Shown here: positions 62,438 to 64,000 of the stretch, one piece after another
Position numbering within the stretch: the stretch's first letter is position 1
Layout: each line of letters opens with the position of its first letter
DNA from: Pseudomonas fluorescens
Lineage (GTDB): Bacteria; Pseudomonadota; Gammaproteobacteria; Pseudomonadales; Pseudomonadaceae
DNA length: 64,000 bases
NCBI RefSeq assembly: GCF_902497855.1
Contig: NZ_CABVHU010000018.1
Location: forward strand, 1-64,000
Reading direction: 5' to 3'
Translations under genes and position numbers: made by a program
Notes under the pieces: generated by a model
The model's input: only the letters and a program-made list of their open reading frames with translations
Told to the model about the DNA's origin: nothing
The model's database searches: none

Positions 62438-62441
<4 letters not shown>
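61965..62441 (-). CDS. greA: Transcript elongation factor GreA
   Basis: This 158-residue protein rescues backtracked RNA polymerase by stimulating transcript cleavage. It has an N-terminal coiled coil (EEEHAHLTKVVRPKLSQDI near 15-33) with acidic tip residues, then the C-terminal FKBP-like domain ending in GGVIEYEIVEVRHI. Its ATG overlaps the carB stop by three bases (ATGA), so translation is coupled. Confidence 0.96.

Positions 62442-64000
<1,559 letters not shown>

Overview
The window reads as a chromosomal segment of a fluorescent-group Pseudomonas. Gene families, GC-rich codon use, many REP/REPIN palindromes and gene order close to that of P. aeruginosa PAO1 all point there. PAO1 comparisons are from memory, because no search could be run.

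Layout. (1) 1-1163: tail of an IS3-family element abutting a REP palindrome, then a SIMPL-domain periplasmic protein. (2) 1476-12267: a dipeptide/oligopeptide uptake locus with three periplasmic binding proteins, an OprD-family porin and DppBCDF. (3) 12293-15737: a small secreted acidic protein, a YedJ-type HD phosphohydrolase between a decayed copy and the live copy of the prfC 3' end, then prfC itself. (4) 16179-19629: an OpuC/Osm-type compatible-solute ABC transporter. (5) 19630-22500: ornithine decarboxylase speC with a hairpin-bearing leader, and a lone, comparatively AT-rich gene resembling the A subunit of alpha-xenorhabdolysin (XaxAB/YaxAB) toxins. (6) 22545-29274: a Fur-box-associated iron block (Sel1 protein, piuC, piuA, PepSY/flavoreductase). 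(7) 29363-31504: a cysteine-rich lipoprotein and a Tat-exported PhoD-type phosphatase. (8) 31674-38524: fructose PTS operon fruB-fruK-fruA with its divergent regulator fruR/cra and a Cra operator, followed by a TatD nuclease. (9) 39342-45570: an orphan AT-rich gene, a chemoreceptor, ampE-ampD, nadC, a DUF6388-like gene and tRNA-Thr(CGT). (10) 45727-64000: the conserved housekeeping run, mostly on the minus strand: carB (partial)-greA-DUF4149, yhbY (plus strand), rlmE-ftsH-folP-glmM-tpiA-secG, tRNA-Leu(GAG), tRNA-fMet, rimP-nusA-infB-rbfA-truB-rpsO-pnp.

Nutrient acquisition dominates the first two thirds (peptides, osmolytes, ferric siderophores, fructose, phosphate esters). The last third is translation, transcription and cell-envelope machinery. 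The accessory signals are the IS end, the duplicated prfC 3' end around yedJ, the orphan toxin-like subunit, two lower-GC orphan genes and about a dozen REPINs placed almost only in intergenic gaps. No CRISPR array, prophage, integrase or replication origin was seen. I did not find an obviously new multigene system. The best candidates for a second look are the prfC-flanked yedJ module, the orphan toxin subunit and the speC leader.
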